A DNA stretch of 64,000 bases from Kitasatospora purpeofusca (GCF_000718025.1 NZ_JODS01000047.1:1-64000); one strand, 5' to 3'. Counted from the first letter of the stretch, positions 8,711 through 18,047 are shown. The notes: generated by a model not told the origin, from the sequence alone. Numbers and translations: made by a program.

Positions 8711-9511
8711 ATGCTCGCCACACCTGCCGACAATCCGTACGAAGAGCCCCGTTCGGGGCGGCTGGCCGCCTGGGGCAACGCTCTGCTGGCCGGACTGGTG
8801 CCGCCCGACAACGCCGCCGCGGCGGTCCTGGGGGCCGACGAGAGCCACCGGGTGACCGGTCTGCCCGGGGACGCCCCGGACGAGCGGCACGGGCTCACCT
8901 GGGCGCTGGGACGGCTGCGGGTGCTCGGGGTGAAGGGCCTGCGGCTGGCCCTGCCCTCGGCCGGGCACCCGCTGGGCCTGACCGGCCCGGCGCCGTTCAA
9001 CGCCCGCGCGCTGGCGGCCGGGGAGGCCGTGCTGGCGGTCGGGGTGCCGCTGGGGCTGGTGCCCGAGGTGGAGGTGTTCGGCCCGCCCGGGGACCGGTCG
9101 GCGACCGTGCTGTGGCGCTGCGCCGAGGTGAACGACGCGCCGCCGGCCGACGTGCCCTCGCTGCACGAGGCCGAGTTCGAGCTGGCGGACGGGCTTCGCC
9201 GGGCCACCGTGCTGCTGACCCGGCTGGACGTGGCCGGGGCCGGTCCGGAGGCGCTGCGGGCGCTGGAGGCGTACCGGCGGCGCGGGCACGCCGAGCTGCT
9301 GGCGCCCGGGTACCCGCCGCGCGCGGTGCGGGTGCTGGAGTCGGCCCGGCAGGTGGCGGCGCTGCTGTCGATCGCCTCCGACGGCCACGGCGCGGCGGTG
9401 AGCGCCTCCGAGATGGCGGCCCGGCAGGAGGCGCTGGCGCCGCTGTGGCGCACGGCCCGCCGGGCCCAGGTGGCGGCGTACAACGCGCTGGTGGACGAGC
9501 GGGAGCCGTAG
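8711..9511 (+). CDS. Conserved hypothetical protein
   Basis: A 266-residue protein without signal peptide or membrane segment; I do not recognise a named family. It is Ala/Leu/Gly-rich and looks like a globular alpha/beta protein, with the stretch HGLTWALGRLRVLGVKGLRL followed by LPSAGHPLGLTGPAPFN. The C-terminal third is helical and charged (ARRAQVAAYNALVDEREP). It is divergent from the ABC ATPase and converges with the response regulator gene. Codon use is typical of the window, so it is very probably real. It is likely translated from a leaderless mRNA. Confidence 0.8.
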   Translation: MLATPADNPYEEPRSGRLAAWGNALLAGLVPPDNAAAAVLGADESHRVTGLPGDAPDERHGLTWALGRLRVLGVKGLRLALPSAGHPLGLTGPAPFNARALAAGEAVLAVGVPLGLVPEVEVFGPPGDRSATVLWRCAEVNDAPPADVPSLHEAEFELADGLRRATVLLTRLDVAGAGPEALRALEAYRRRGHAELLAPGYPPRAVRVLESARQVAALLSIASDGHGAAVSASEMAARQEALAPLWRTARRAQVAAYNALVDEREP

Positions 9512-9541
9512 GCGGCGGGAGCCGTGGGTCCGGACCAGGCC

Positions 9542-10192
9542 CTAACGGGTCTCGCCGTGCCGGACGGCCCAGAGCGCGGCCTGGGTGCGGTCGGCGAGGT
9601 CCAGCTTCATCAGGATGTTGGAGACGTGGGTCTTCACCGTCTTCTCGGACAGGTGCAGGCTGCGCGCGATCTCCCGGTTGGAGCGGCCGTCGGAGATGTG
9701 GCCGAGAACCTCGCGCTCGCGCTCGGTGAGGGTGCCGCCGCGGCCCTGCGGCGGGCGCGGGCCGTCGTCGGCGAGCAGTGCCTCGGCCAGCTCCGGCTGG
9801 AGCAGCACATGGCCGGCGTGGACCGAGCGGATCGCGCCGGCCAGTGCCTCCGGGTCGACGTCCTTGTAGACGTACCCGGCGGCGCCGGCCCGCAGCGCGG
9901 GGACCATGGTGCGGTGCTCGGTGAAGCTGGTGACGATGAGGATCCGGGCCCGGCTGCCCTCCTCCTTGAGCGTGCGCAGCGCCTCGATGCCGTCGACGCC
10001 GGGCATCTTGAGGTCCATCAGGACCACGTCGGGGTCGAGCGCGCGGGCCCGGGCGACGCCCTCGGCGCCGTCGGCGGCCTCGCCGACCACCTCGATGTCG
10101 TCCTGCACCTCCAGGAAGGTGCGCAGGCCGCGGCGGACGACCTGGTGGTCGTCGACCAGCAGGACGCGGATCGCGGTCAGGGTGTCAGGCAC
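9542..10192 (-). CDS. NarL/LuxR-type response regulator
   Basis: A 216-residue cytoplasmic DNA-binding regulator. The receiver domain (residues 8-125) has the acidic pair VDDH (14-16), the phospho-acceptor Asp60 in VLMDLKMP, Thr in VTSF and Lys in YVYKDV. The C-terminal LuxR HTH (about 150-213) reads LTEREREVLGHI and NREIARSLHLSEKTVKTHVS. It overlaps the upstream histidine kinase gene by 8 nt, so the two are translationally coupled and form a cognate pair. Targets are unknown. Confidence 0.95.
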   Translation of the reverse strand: MPDTLTAIRVLLVDDHQVVRRGLRTFLEVQDDIEVVGEAADGAEGVARARALDPDVVLMDLKMPGVDGIEALRTLKEEGSRARILIVTSFTEHRTMVPALRAGAAGYVYKDVDPEALAGAIRSVHAGHVLLQPELAEALLADDGPRPPQGRGGTLTEREREVLGHISDGRSNREIARSLHLSEKTVKTHVSNILMKLDLADRTQAALWAVRHGETR

Positions 10193-11444
10193 CGGGGACC
10201 TCCATCTCGACGATCGTGCCCGTTCCGGGGGACGAGTCCAGGGTGAGCCGGCCGCCGACGGCGGCGGCGCGGTCGCGCATCGAGGCCAGGCCGAGGTGGC
10301 GGCCGGCCCGTCGGACGGCCCCGGGGTCGAAGCCCCGGCCGTTGTCGCTGACCCGCAGCACGGCGCCGCGTTCGGGCGTGCCGGCCAGGGTGACGGTGAC
10401 GCGGCCGGCGCCGGAGTGGCGCAGCGCGTTGTGCAGGGCCTCCTGGGCGACCCGCAGCAGGGCGGCCTCCTGGGCCTGCGGGAGGGCGCGGACGCGGTCG
10501 GCGGCGAAGGCGATGTCGGCGTTGTGGGCGCGGTCGAGGACCTGCACCTGGGAGGCCAGGGTGGCGCTCAGGCCGTCCTCCTCCAGCGCGGCGGGGCGCA
10601 GTTCGACGACGACGGCGCGCAGTTCGTCGGCGGCCTCGGCGGCGAGCCGGGCCACCTCGGCGAGTTCGGCGCGGGCGCGGGCCGGGTCGCGGTCGACGAG
10701 CTTGGCGGCGGCCTTGGCGGTGAGGCGCAGCGAGAACAGCTTCTGCGAGACGGCGTCGTGCAGGTCGTGGGCGATCCGGGCGCGCTCGCCGGCCAGGGTG
10801 AGTTCGCGGCTGCGCTCGTAGAGGCGGGCGTTGGTCAGGGCCAGCGCGGCGTGCGCGGCCAGTATCCGCAGCAGTTCCTCGTCGTGGTCGGTGAAGCCGC
10901 CGCCGCCGCGCTTGTTGGCGAGGTAGATGACGCCGAGCACCTCGGGTCCGTCCTCGTCGCCGTCCCCGTCCTCGTCGTGGTCGGCGTCGACGATGGGCAT
11001 GCCGAGGAAGGCGCCGAGTTCGGGGTGGGCCTCGGGCCAGCCGCCGAAGGCGGGGGCGCGGCGGACGTCGTCGAGCCGGATCGGGCCGGTCTCGTGGAGC
11101 ATCGCGGCGAGCACGCCGTGCTGGCGGGGCAGCGGTCCGATCGCGCGCCACTGCTCGTCGGTGACGCCGTCGACGACGAACTGGGCGAAGCCGCCGTGGT
11201 CGTCGGGGACCCCGAGGGCGGCGTACTCGGCGCCGAGCAGCCGGCGGGCGGAGGCGGTGATCCGGCGCAGGACCTCGCGGACCTCCAGGTGGCGGCTCAT
11301 CCCGAGCAGGGCCTGGCTGACGGCCTCGATGCCGGCCAGGCAGGGTTCGCAGGCGGGCAGGGTGCCGTCCGACGGCGGGCCGACCGGGATCCGGTCGGCG
11401 GGCAGCAGTCCGGCGTGCCGGTGGTCGCTTGGCACGGTGGGCAT
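10185..11444 (-). CDS. GAF-domain sensor histidine kinase
   Basis: A 419-residue soluble kinase. A GAF domain spans about residues 50-210 (EVLRRITASARRLLGAEYAA and LGVIYLANKRG), with an Asp/Glu-rich insertion near 154-168. A HisKA_3 dimerisation domain follows, with His226 in IAHDLHDAVSQKLFS. The HATPase_c domain (about 315-417) carries EALHNALRHSGA, DNGRGFD and GTGTIVEMEVP. No transmembrane segment is visible, so it senses a cytoplasmic signal or ligand. A CEPC motif at residues 32-35 could bind metal or respond to redox; this is speculation. Cognate regulator: the gene at 9542. Confidence 0.94.
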   Translation of the reverse strand: MPTVPSDHRHAGLLPADRIPVGPPSDGTLPACEPCLAGIEAVSQALLGMSRHLEVREVLRRITASARRLLGAEYAALGVPDDHGGFAQFVVDGVTDEQWRAIGPLPRQHGVLAAMLHETGPIRLDDVRRAPAFGGWPEAHPELGAFLGMPIVDADHDEDGDGDEDGPEVLGVIYLANKRGGGGFTDHDEELLRILAAHAALALTNARLYERSRELTLAGERARIAHDLHDAVSQKLFSLRLTAKAAAKLVDRDPARARAELAEVARLAAEAADELRAVVVELRPAALEEDGLSATLASQVQVLDRAHNADIAFAADRVRALPQAQEAALLRVAQEALHNALRHSGAGRVTVTLAGTPERGAVLRVSDNGRGFDPGAVRRAGRHLGLASMRDRAAAVGGRLTLDSSPGTGTIVEMEVPGA

Positions 11445-11587
11445 GACGCCAACCTACCGCCGTCCGCGGGGCGCGCGCGTCGGTCCCCGGCCGGGCGGGA
11501 CGCAGGTCCAGCGACCTAGGTCGTGCCCTGCGGACCTCGCCGTTCCGGAGCGCCGGACGGGGCCCCTGGGCGGGCCCGGGAACGCCG

Positions 11588-11625
11588 CGGGGGCGGCCCG
11601 CCCCGGTCGGGGTGGGCCGCCCCCG
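11588..11625 (-). terminator. Terminator of the FHA-ABC gene
   Basis: CGGGGGCGGCCC (11588-11599) pairs with 11614-11625. An inner CCCC/GGGG stem around GGTC extends the hairpin past one G-T step. It starts 21 nt after the stop codon. Confidence 0.8.
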
Positions 11626-11646
11626 TGCTGGCGGCGGTGCCGGGCG

Positions 11647-14211
11647 TCAGCCCTTCTGCATGACCTCGGGCTCGTGACGGCGCTGGAGGCGGGTGACGAT
11701 GACGCCGATGAGGACGGACATCAGGATCAGCACGCCGGCGTCGAACCAGAACTGGCCCGAGTTGTGGCCCCAGAGCGCGTCGTACTCGGGGTTCTGGAAG
11801 TCCTTGTTCCAGGGTCCGAGCAGGTGCGACAGGTCGAGCGTGGTGGCGACCATGCCGGTGCCCCAGCGGGCCGGCATCAGCCAGGCGAACTGCTCCAGGC
11901 CGGGCTTGGAGAAGATCTGGAACAGGCAGCCGGTGAAGACGACCTGGATGATCGCGAACATCACCAGCAGCGGCATGGTCTTCTCGGCGGTCTTCACCAG
12001 TGCGGAGATCGCCAGGCCGAACATCATCGAGGCGAAGCTCAGCAGGATCAGGCCGAAGCTCATCTCCAGGATCGGCAGGTCCTTGATCACCAGGCCGTGC
12101 GCGGGCAGCTTGCGCGGCAGGAAGCCGACCGCGGAGATGATCGCGCCCTGGATCACGCTGAAGAAGCCCAGCACGATGATCTTGGACATCATGTACGCCG
12201 ACCGGGACAGGCCGGTGGCCCGTTCCCGTTCGTAGATCGCCCGTTCCTTGATCAGCTCGCGGACCGAGTTCGCCGCGCCGGAGAAACAGGCGCCGATCGC
12301 CAGGATCAGCATGATCGTCGCGGCGCCGCTGTTGAGGCCGAGCTGCGACTTGGGGTTCGGCGCCAGCCCCGGTTCGTTGGGGATCAGCACACTGACCGCG
12401 CCGAGCACCGCCGGGAGCAGCACCGACAGCGCCAGGAAGCCCCGGTCGGAGGCGAGCACCGAGGCGTAGCGGCGGATCAGCGTCCACAGCTGCGAGCCCC
12501 AGCTCTGCGGCTTCGGCGGGCGGACCGCCTCCTGGACGATCTGCGCGGACTGCACGGCGCCGGACTCCACGTCCGCCGAGTACTGCTGGTGGTGCACCGA
12601 GCTGCGGTAGCGGCCGGCCCAGTCGTGGTCCGGGTAGTTCTCGAAGGCCTGGAAGACATCGGCCCAGGTCTCGTACCCGAAGAAGTGCAGCGCCTCGTCC
12701 GGCGGACCGAAGTAGGCCACCGAACCGCCCGGCGCCATCACCAGCAGCCGGTCGCAGAGCGCGAGTTCGGCCACCGAGTGGGTGACGACCAGGATCGTGC
12801 GGCCGTCGTCGGCGAGGCCGCGCAGCATCTGCATGACCTCGCGGTCCATGCCCGGGTCGAGGCCCGAGGTGGGCTCGTCCAGGAAGATCAGCGAGGGCTT
12901 GGTGAGCAGCTCCAGCGCGACCGAGACACGCTTCTGCTGGCCGCCGGAGAGGGCGGTGATCCGGTTGTCCGCGCGCTTGTCGAGCCGCAGCTCGTAGAGC
13001 ACCTCGTCGATCCGCGCCTCGCGCTCGCGCGGCTCGGTGTCGCCGGGGAAGCGCAGCCGGGCCGCGTACTTGAGGCCGGTGCGGACGGTCAGTTCCTTGT
13101 GCAGGATCTCCGACTGCGGCACCAGGCCGATGCGCGAGCGCAGCTCGGCGAACTGCTTGTAGAGGTTGCGGCCGTCGTAGAGGACGTCGCCGCGGTCGGC
13201 CGGGCGGTAGCCGGTGAGGGCGCGCAGCAGGGTCGACTTGCCGGAGCCCGACGGGCCGATGACGGCGACCAGGGACTTCTCCGGGACGCCGAAGCTGACG
13301 TCGTTGAGCAGGACCTTCTTGCCGCCCTTGAAGTCGACCTCGACGGTCAGGTGGCGGGCGGAGAAGGAGACGGCGCCGGTGTCGACGAACTCCTGCAGCT
13401 GGTCGCCGACCAGCACGAAGCTGGAGTGGCCGACCGTCAGCCGGTCCTGCGGGCCGATCAGCTGGCGCTCGACCCGCAGGCCGTTGAGGAAGATGCCGTT
13501 GTGGCTGCCGAGGTCGACGATCTCGTACCGGCCGTCGGGCAGCTGGCGCAGCTCGGCGTGGTGGCGGGAGACCTGGAGGTCGGAGACGACGATGTCGTTG
13601 TCCAGCGCACGACCGATCCGCATGGTGTTCATGCCGGCGGTCAGGTTGCGGATGACCGTCGGCTGCGGGCCGCCGTCGTGCGGGGCGGGCGCCTGCTGCG
13701 GGAACCCCTGCGGGGCGTGCTGCCCCGGGAAGCCCTGCTGCTGCGGGAAGTGCTGCGGCTGGGCCTGCGGCTGCGGCTGGACCTGCGGCTCCGGCTGCCA
13801 CTGCTGCTGCGGCGGGTAGGGCTGCTGCGCCGCCGGGGGCTGCCACTGCTGCTGCGGGGCGGCGCTCCGGCTGGTCGCGGCCTCGTGCCAGGCCGGCTGG
13901 GCGGCCTGCTGGGCGGCGGCCGGCGCGGAGAACGCGAGCCTGGGGCCGTTCTCGGCGTTGCCGAGGTTGACCACGGCGCCCGGGAACAGCTGGGCCTGCA
14001 TGGTGCGGGCACCGCCCGTGTAGGTGCCGTTGGTGCTGCCGTGGTCGTCCAGCTGCCAACCCGCCCCGTTGAAGGAGATGGTGGCGTGCTGCCAGGACAC
14101 CCGCGCGTCGTCGAACTGGAAGTCCGACTGCGGATTGCGACCGATGGTGTAGGACCGCCCGGGTTCCAGGACCCGCTGCTGTCCGTTGATCTCGATGACG
14201 AGTTGCGGCAC
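11647..14211 (-). CDS. FHA-domain ABC transporter (Rv1747-like fusion of ATPase and permease)
   Basis: An 854-residue fusion protein. FHA domain 1 covers about residues 1-95 (YTIGRNPQSDF, STNGTY). A Gln/Pro-rich linker follows (about 97-183, many QQQW and QPQ units). FHA domain 2 is at about 185-275 (MRIGRALDNDIVVSD, SRHHAEL, SHNGIFLNG). The ABCG-type ATPase has Walker A GPSGSGKST (319-327), signature LSGGQQKR and LIFLDEPTSGLDPG. An ABC2 membrane domain with six helices ends the protein. This matches mycobacterial Rv1747, whose FHA domains bind phosphothreonines made by a Ser/Thr kinase. The GTG start at 14211 gives VPQLVIEINGQQ, the usual N-terminus; the longer frame to 14508 lacks support. 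Confidence 0.93.
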   Translation of the reverse strand: MPQLVIEINGQQRVLEPGRSYTIGRNPQSDFQFDDARVSWQHATISFNGAGWQLDDHGSTNGTYTGGARTMQAQLFPGAVVNLGNAENGPRLAFSAPAAAQQAAQPAWHEAATSRSAAPQQQWQPPAAQQPYPPQQQWQPEPQVQPQPQAQPQHFPQQQGFPGQHAPQGFPQQAPAPHDGGPQPTVIRNLTAGMNTMRIGRALDNDIVVSDLQVSRHHAELRQLPDGRYEIVDLGSHNGIFLNGLRVERQLIGPQDRLTVGHSSFVLVGDQLQEFVDTGAVSFSARHLTVEVDFKGGKKVLLNDVSFGVPEKSLVAVIGPSGSGKSTLLRALTGYRPADRGDVLYDGRNLYKQFAELRSRIGLVPQSEILHKELTVRTGLKYAARLRFPGDTEPREREARIDEVLYELRLDKRADNRITALSGGQQKRVSVALELLTKPSLIFLDEPTSGLDPGMDREVMQMLRGLADDGRTILVVTHSVAELALCDRLLVMAPGGSVAYFGPPDEALHFFGYETWADVFQAFENYPDHDWAGRYRSSVHHQQYSADVESGAVQSAQIVQEAVRPPKPQSWGSQLWTLIRRYASVLASDRGFLALSVLLPAVLGAVSVLIPNEPGLAPNPKSQLGLNSGAATIMLILAIGACFSGAANSVRELIKERAIYERERATGLSRSAYMMSKIIVLGFFSVIQGAIISAVGFLPRKLPAHGLVIKDLPILEMSFGLILLSFASMMFGLAISALVKTAEKTMPLLVMFAIIQVVFTGCLFQIFSKPGLEQFAWLMPARWGTGMVATTLDLSHLLGPWNKDFQNPEYDALWGHNSGQFWFDAGVLILMSVLIGVIVTRLQRRHEPEVMQKG

Positions 14212-14482
14212 TCTCGCCTGCCCCGCTCTCTCGGTTCCCCCGATGGTGCGCCCCGGCCAGGTGGGGCGAAATGATCGTGAATCTGACGGGGGAATCATTC
14301 CAGCCCGTCGGCCGTGGGTGAAAGCCGCCCCCGCGGACTGTGACCAGGCGGCAACGATTCGCGGACCGCCCTTGTACGACCTGGTACGGCCCGGTCCGGC
14401 CGGACGGCGGGCCCGTCGTCCGGCGCGGGCGGCGGGCTCGTCCACGAACCGGACGGGTGCCGTCGCGGTGTCCGGCTCCGGG

Positions 14483-14498
14483 TAGCGTGGGACGCACC
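14483..14498 (+). promoter_or_regulatory. serB promoter, near-leaderless
   Basis: TAGCGT (14483-14488) lies 10 nt before the serB ATG and no ribosome binding site is present between. The transcript would have a leader of only a few nucleotides. The -35 is not obvious. Confidence 0.45.
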
Positions 14499-15773
14499 AT
14501 GAACGCATCGCCCTTGGCCGCCGAGCCGTTCCCCGCCCCGCAGCCCCGGACCGAGGACGGGCGCACCCTGCTCGTCAAGGTGTTCGGCAAGGACCGCCCC
14601 GGCATCACCGCCGGGCTCTTCGCCACCCTGGCCGGGTTCGGCGTCGAGGTCGTCGACATCGAGCAGGTGGTCACCCGTGGCCGGATAACGCTGTGCGCCC
14701 TGGTCTCCGCCCCCGCCGTACGGGGCGCCGAGGGCGACCTGCGGGCCGTGGTGCACCGCTGGGCCGAGGAGCAGAAGCTCCAGGCCGAGATCATCTCCGG
14801 CATCGGCGACAACCGGCCGCGCCGCGAGGGCCGCTCCCACGTCACCGTGCTGGGCCACCCGCTGACCGCCTCCGCCGTCGCCGCGCTCACCGCGCGGATC
14901 ACGGCCGCGGACGGCAACATCGACCGGGTCTTCCGGCTCGCCAAGTACCCGGTGACCGCCGTCGAGCTGGCCGTCTCGGGTGTGGCCACCGACCGGCTGC
15001 GGGCCGAGCTGGCCCAGGAGGCGGCCACCCAGCGGGTGGACGTCGCGGTGGTGGCGGCCGGGCTGGAGCGGCGGGCCAAGCGGCTGATCGTCATGGACGT
15101 CGACTCGACGCTGATCCAGGACGAGGTGATCGAGCTGTTCGCCGCCCACGCGGGCTGCGAGCAGGAGGTCGCCGAGGTGACGGCCGCCGCGATGCGCGGC
15201 GAGCTGGACTTCGCGGAGTCGCTGCGCGCCCGGGTGGCGCTGCTGGCCGGGCTGGACGCCGCGGTGACCGAGAAGGTGCGCGCGGAGGTCCGGTTCACCC
15301 CGGGCGCCCGCACCCTGATCCGCACCCTGCAGCGGCTGGGCTTCCAGGTCGCGGTGGTGTCCGGCGGTTTCACCCAGGTCACCGACCACCTGGTGGAGCA
15401 GCTGGGCCTGGACTACGCGGCGGCGAACACCCTGGAGGTGGTGGACGGGAAGTTCACCGGCCGGGTGGTCGGCGAGATCGTCGACCGGGCGGGCAAGGCG
15501 CGCTGGCTGAAGCGGTTCGCCGAGCAGGCCAAGGTGCCGCTGGAGCAGACGGTGGCGATCGGCGACGGCGCCAACGACCTGGACATGCTGAACGCGGCCG
15601 GGCTGGGCGTGGCGTTCAACGCCAAGCCGGTGGTGCGGGAGGCGGCGGACACCGCGGTGAACGTGCCGTTCCTGGACACCGTGCTGTACCTGCTCGGGAT
15701 CACCCGCGAGGAGGTCGAGGCGGCCGACGTGGTGGACGTCCTGGACCACCCGGAGGCCGGCGCCCGGGCCTGA
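14499..15773 (+). CDS. serB: Phosphoserine phosphatase
   Basis: A 424-residue HAD phosphatase catalysing the last step of serine synthesis. The N-terminal half carries ACT-type regulatory domains (LLVKVFGKDRPGITAGLFAT at about residues 25-44, and a second region HVTVLGHPL...). The catalytic HAD motifs are clear: motif I VMDVDSTLIQDE, motif II VSGGFTQVTD, and motif IV AIGDGANDLDMLNAAGLG. The ACT-HAD arrangement and length are usual for actinomycete SerB. It converges with the SixA gene, and a shared hairpin separates them. Confidence 0.96.
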   Translation: MNASPLAAEPFPAPQPRTEDGRTLLVKVFGKDRPGITAGLFATLAGFGVEVVDIEQVVTRGRITLCALVSAPAVRGAEGDLRAVVHRWAEEQKLQAEIISGIGDNRPRREGRSHVTVLGHPLTASAVAALTARITAADGNIDRVFRLAKYPVTAVELAVSGVATDRLRAELAQEAATQRVDVAVVAAGLERRAKRLIVMDVDSTLIQDEVIELFAAHAGCEQEVAEVTAAAMRGELDFAESLRARVALLAGLDAAVTEKVRAEVRFTPGARTLIRTLQRLGFQVAVVSGGFTQVTDHLVEQLGLDYAAANTLEVVDGKFTGRVVGEIVDRAGKARWLKRFAEQAKVPLEQTVAIGDGANDLDMLNAAGLGVAFNAKPVVREAADTAVNVPFLDTVLYLLGITREEVEAADVVDVLDHPEAGARA

Positions 15774-15785
15774 CGGGCCCGGGAG

Positions 15786-15829
15786 CGGCGCGCGGGACCG
15801 ACGGCGCGGAACCGGCGCGCGGGACCGAC
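15786..15829. repeat. 17-bp direct repeat after serB
   Basis: CGGCGCGCGGGACCGAC occurs at 15786-15802 and again at 15813-15829, offset by 27 bp. The repeat directly precedes the terminator hairpin. It may be a local duplication. Confidence 0.85.
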
Positions 15830-15838
15830 CGGACGCAC

Positions 15839-15873
15839 CGAGGGGCGCGCGGACATGGTCCTCGCGCCCCTCG
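15839..15873. terminator. Bidirectional terminator between serB and sixA
   Basis: CGAGGGGCGCG (15839-15849) pairs perfectly with 15863-15873 around a 13-nt loop. It lies between two convergent genes, 66 nt after one stop and 27 nt from the other. Confidence 0.75.
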
Positions 15874-15899
15874 TCGTCGGTCCGGTACGCTGCCGCCGC

Positions 15900-16427
15900 T
15901 CAGTCCTGCGGCGTGAAGTACGAGACCAACTGCGCCACACCCGGCTCGACGCCCTTCCACGAGCCCGAAAAGCTGAGCACCGCGACGGCCGCGGTCGGGA
16001 AGCCGCCCAGCCGCAGCCGCTCCAGCGCGTCCCGGTCGCCCTCGTCGCCGGCCAGCACCTGGGTCAGGCCCAGCACCCCCGGGTTGTGGCCCACCAGGAC
16101 CACGTCCGCGTACTCCTCCGGGGTCTCCTGGAGGACGGTGATGATCTCGCCGGGGCTGGCGTCGTAGACCCGGTCCTCGTAGACGGTCCGCCGCACCCGC
16201 TTCGGCAGCTCGTGCGCGGCGAGCTTCCAGGTCTCCCGGGTGCGCAGCGCGGTGGAGCAGAGCACGTAGTCGGGGTTGATGCCGGAATCGGCGAGCCAGC
16301 GGCCGGATTCCGGGGCCTGGTGGCGGCCCCGGTCGGCCAGCGGCCGCTCGTGGTCGTCGACGCCGTCCGGCCAGTCGGCCTTGGCATGGCGGAGAACGAT
16401 GATCCTGCGGGGCGTGTCGGCGCTCAT
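15900..16427 (-). CDS. SixA-like histidine phosphatase
   Basis: About 175 residues of the histidine phosphatase (phosphoglycerate mutase-like) superfamily. The catalytic RHG-type motif is VLRHAKADWP, with the active-site His. DRGRHQAPESGRWL, CSTALRTRETW and VVLVGHNPGVLGL supply the other conserved Arg and His. SixA proteins remove phosphate from phosphohistidine; the actual substrate here is unknown. The start is taken as the ATG at 16427 (MSADTPRR); a TTG nine nt upstream is also possible. Ribosome binding sites are weak for both. Confidence 0.9.
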   Translation of the reverse strand: MSADTPRRIIVLRHAKADWPDGVDDHERPLADRGRHQAPESGRWLADSGINPDYVLCSTALRTRETWKLAAHELPKRVRRTVYEDRVYDASPGEIITVLQETPEEYADVVLVGHNPGVLGLTQVLAGDEGDRDALERLRLGGFPTAAVAVLSFSGSWKGVEPGVAQLVSYFTPQD

Positions 16428-16538
16428 ACCCAGCAAGCTTGGCAGAAAAGCCGGCCGCGGGCGCGATGCTGCCCGATGGCGCCACCCCCGGCGTCGGGGA
16501 GTGCCATCATGCGGGGTTCACCGGGCGTCCCCCCGGGG

Positions 16539-16661
16539 TCAGCCGATGTTCCGGGCGACGATCGCGACGATCACCAGCAGGACGACGATGCCGACGATGA
16601 TCGCGGCGAGCTGGCCGAGCTTCTTGTGGCCGTCGGTGGGGTTCGGTTCGAGAACGGGCAT
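16539..16661 (-). CDS. SGM_5486-type small membrane protein, transporter-associated
   Basis: Forty residues: a short polar head (MPVLEPNPTDGHKKLG) and one transmembrane helix (QLAAIIVGIVVLLVIVAIVA). The head matches from memory the SGM_5486 transporter-associated peptides found beside CynX-like MFS genes in Streptomyces. That is also its position here, 68 nt downstream of the MFS gene on the same strand. It may be a helper or regulatory subunit of the transporter. It is too short for ordinary gene finders. Confidence 0.8.
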   Translation of the reverse strand: MPVLEPNPTDGHKKLGQLAAIIVGIVVLLVIVAIVARNIG

Positions 16662-16729
16662 GCCCGGATTCTCCCACCCCGGACACGCCCGTCCCCCACC
16701 GGGACCCGTTCTCCCCCGACCGGGACCGG

Positions 16730-18046
16730 TCAGGCCGCGACGGCCCCGGAGGCCGTCGCCACCGCCTCGTCCTCGATGTGCCGGGCCCGGGCCGCCCGCA
16801 GGCCGAACAGCATCTGCGGCACCAGCAGCACCGCCAGGAAGCCGAGCGGCAGGTACCACTCGCCGGTGGCCTGGTAGAGCCGGCCGATCAGGATCGGGCC
16901 GGGGATCGAGATCAGGTAGCCGACGCCCTGGGCGAAGGCGGACAGCTGGGCCACCCCGCCGGCCGTCCGGGCGCGCAGGCCGATCATGGTCAGCACCAGC
17001 GGGAAGGCGCAGTTGGACAGGCCCACCAGGACCGCCCACAGCCACGGCGCACCGGCCGGGGCCAGCGCCAGCCCGGTGTAGCCGGCGATGCCGAAGGCCG
17101 CCAGGACCACCACGAAGAGCCGCTGGTCGCCGCGCCGGGCGGCCAGGTTGGGCAGCACGAAGGAGACCGGCACACCGATCACCATGGTCAGCGCCAGCAG
17201 CACGCCCGAGGTGCCCGAGGAGACCCCGGCGTCCTGGAAGATCGTCGGCAGCCAGCCCATCACCACGTACGCGCCGGTGGCCTGGAAGCCGAAGAAGATC
17301 GCCAGCGCCCAGGCGGTGCGGCTGCGGGTGATCGGCAGCCGCACGGTGTCCGCCGCGCCGGCCGCCGGTCCGGCGGAGTCCCGCCGCCGGCCCACCAGCA
17401 CCGGGATCCAGAGCAGCAGGGCGACGGCGCCGAGCCCGGCCCAGACCCCGAGGCCGAGCCGCCAGTCGCCGCCGAGCCCCTTGGTCAGCGGGACGGTGAC
17501 GGCGGCGGCCAGCGCGGTGCCCGCCGAGAGCGCCATCGAGTAGAGGCCGATCATCGGCCCGACCTTCTCCGGGAAGTACCGCTTGATGACCACCGGGATC
17601 AGCACGTTGGAGACCGCCACACCGGCCAGCGCGAGCGCGGTGAGCAGCAGGAAGACCGCCGTGCCGCCGGCGAAGGAGCGGGCCAGCACGCCCGCGGTGA
17701 TCGCGCCCATGCCCGCGGTGACCACCGCGACCGGGCCGAGCCGCCGGGCCAGCCCGGGCGCGGCGAAGCCGAACAGGGCGAAGCAGAGCGAGGGGACGGC
17801 GGTGAGCAGGCCGGCGACGGTCGGGCTCATCCCGAGGTCGGTGCGGACCTGGTCAAGCAGCGGCCCGAGGCTGGTGACCACCGGGCGGAGGTTGAACGCG
17901 GCGGCGGCGATCGCGAGGGCGAACAGCCAGCCGAGGTGGCGACTTCTGGGCGGGGCCGGCCGCTCGGTCTGCGGCCGGTCGGCACCCCGGGGGTCGACCC
18001 GGGTGGAAGCGGTGACGGGATCTGCGGTGTCTGCTGCGGACGACAT
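16730..18046 (-). CDS. CynX/NimT-like MFS transporter
   Basis: About 438 residues with roughly twelve hydrophobic helices starting HLGWLFALAIAAAAFNLRP. FNLRPVVTSLGPLLDQVRTDLG matches the first-loop signature of CynX/NimT (cyanate/2-nitroimidazole) transporters. A cytoplasmic loop rich in Arg/Asp sits mid-protein (VGRRRDSAG). The substrate is not predictable. I start at the ATG at 18046, but in-frame ATGs at 18055 and 18058 are equally possible and no ribosome binding site decides. It is divergent from a GntR regulator, its likely repressor, across a short symmetric control region. Confidence 0.9.
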   Translation of the reverse strand: MSSAADTADPVTASTRVDPRGADRPQTERPAPPRSRHLGWLFALAIAAAAFNLRPVVTSLGPLLDQVRTDLGMSPTVAGLLTAVPSLCFALFGFAAPGLARRLGPVAVVTAGMGAITAGVLARSFAGGTAVFLLLTALALAGVAVSNVLIPVVIKRYFPEKVGPMIGLYSMALSAGTALAAAVTVPLTKGLGGDWRLGLGVWAGLGAVALLLWIPVLVGRRRDSAGPAAGAADTVRLPITRSRTAWALAIFFGFQATGAYVVMGWLPTIFQDAGVSSGTSGVLLALTMVIGVPVSFVLPNLAARRGDQRLFVVVLAAFGIAGYTGLALAPAGAPWLWAVLVGLSNCAFPLVLTMIGLRARTAGGVAQLSAFAQGVGYLISIPGPILIGRLYQATGEWYLPLGFLAVLLVPQMLFGLRAARARHIEDEAVATASGAVAA

Positions 18047-18047
18047 G

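Noticed and set aside
11516..15382. 1288-codon minus-strand frame across the FHA-ABC and serB genes
   Set aside because: It is a shadow of two well-identified genes in other frames and shows no coherent domain.
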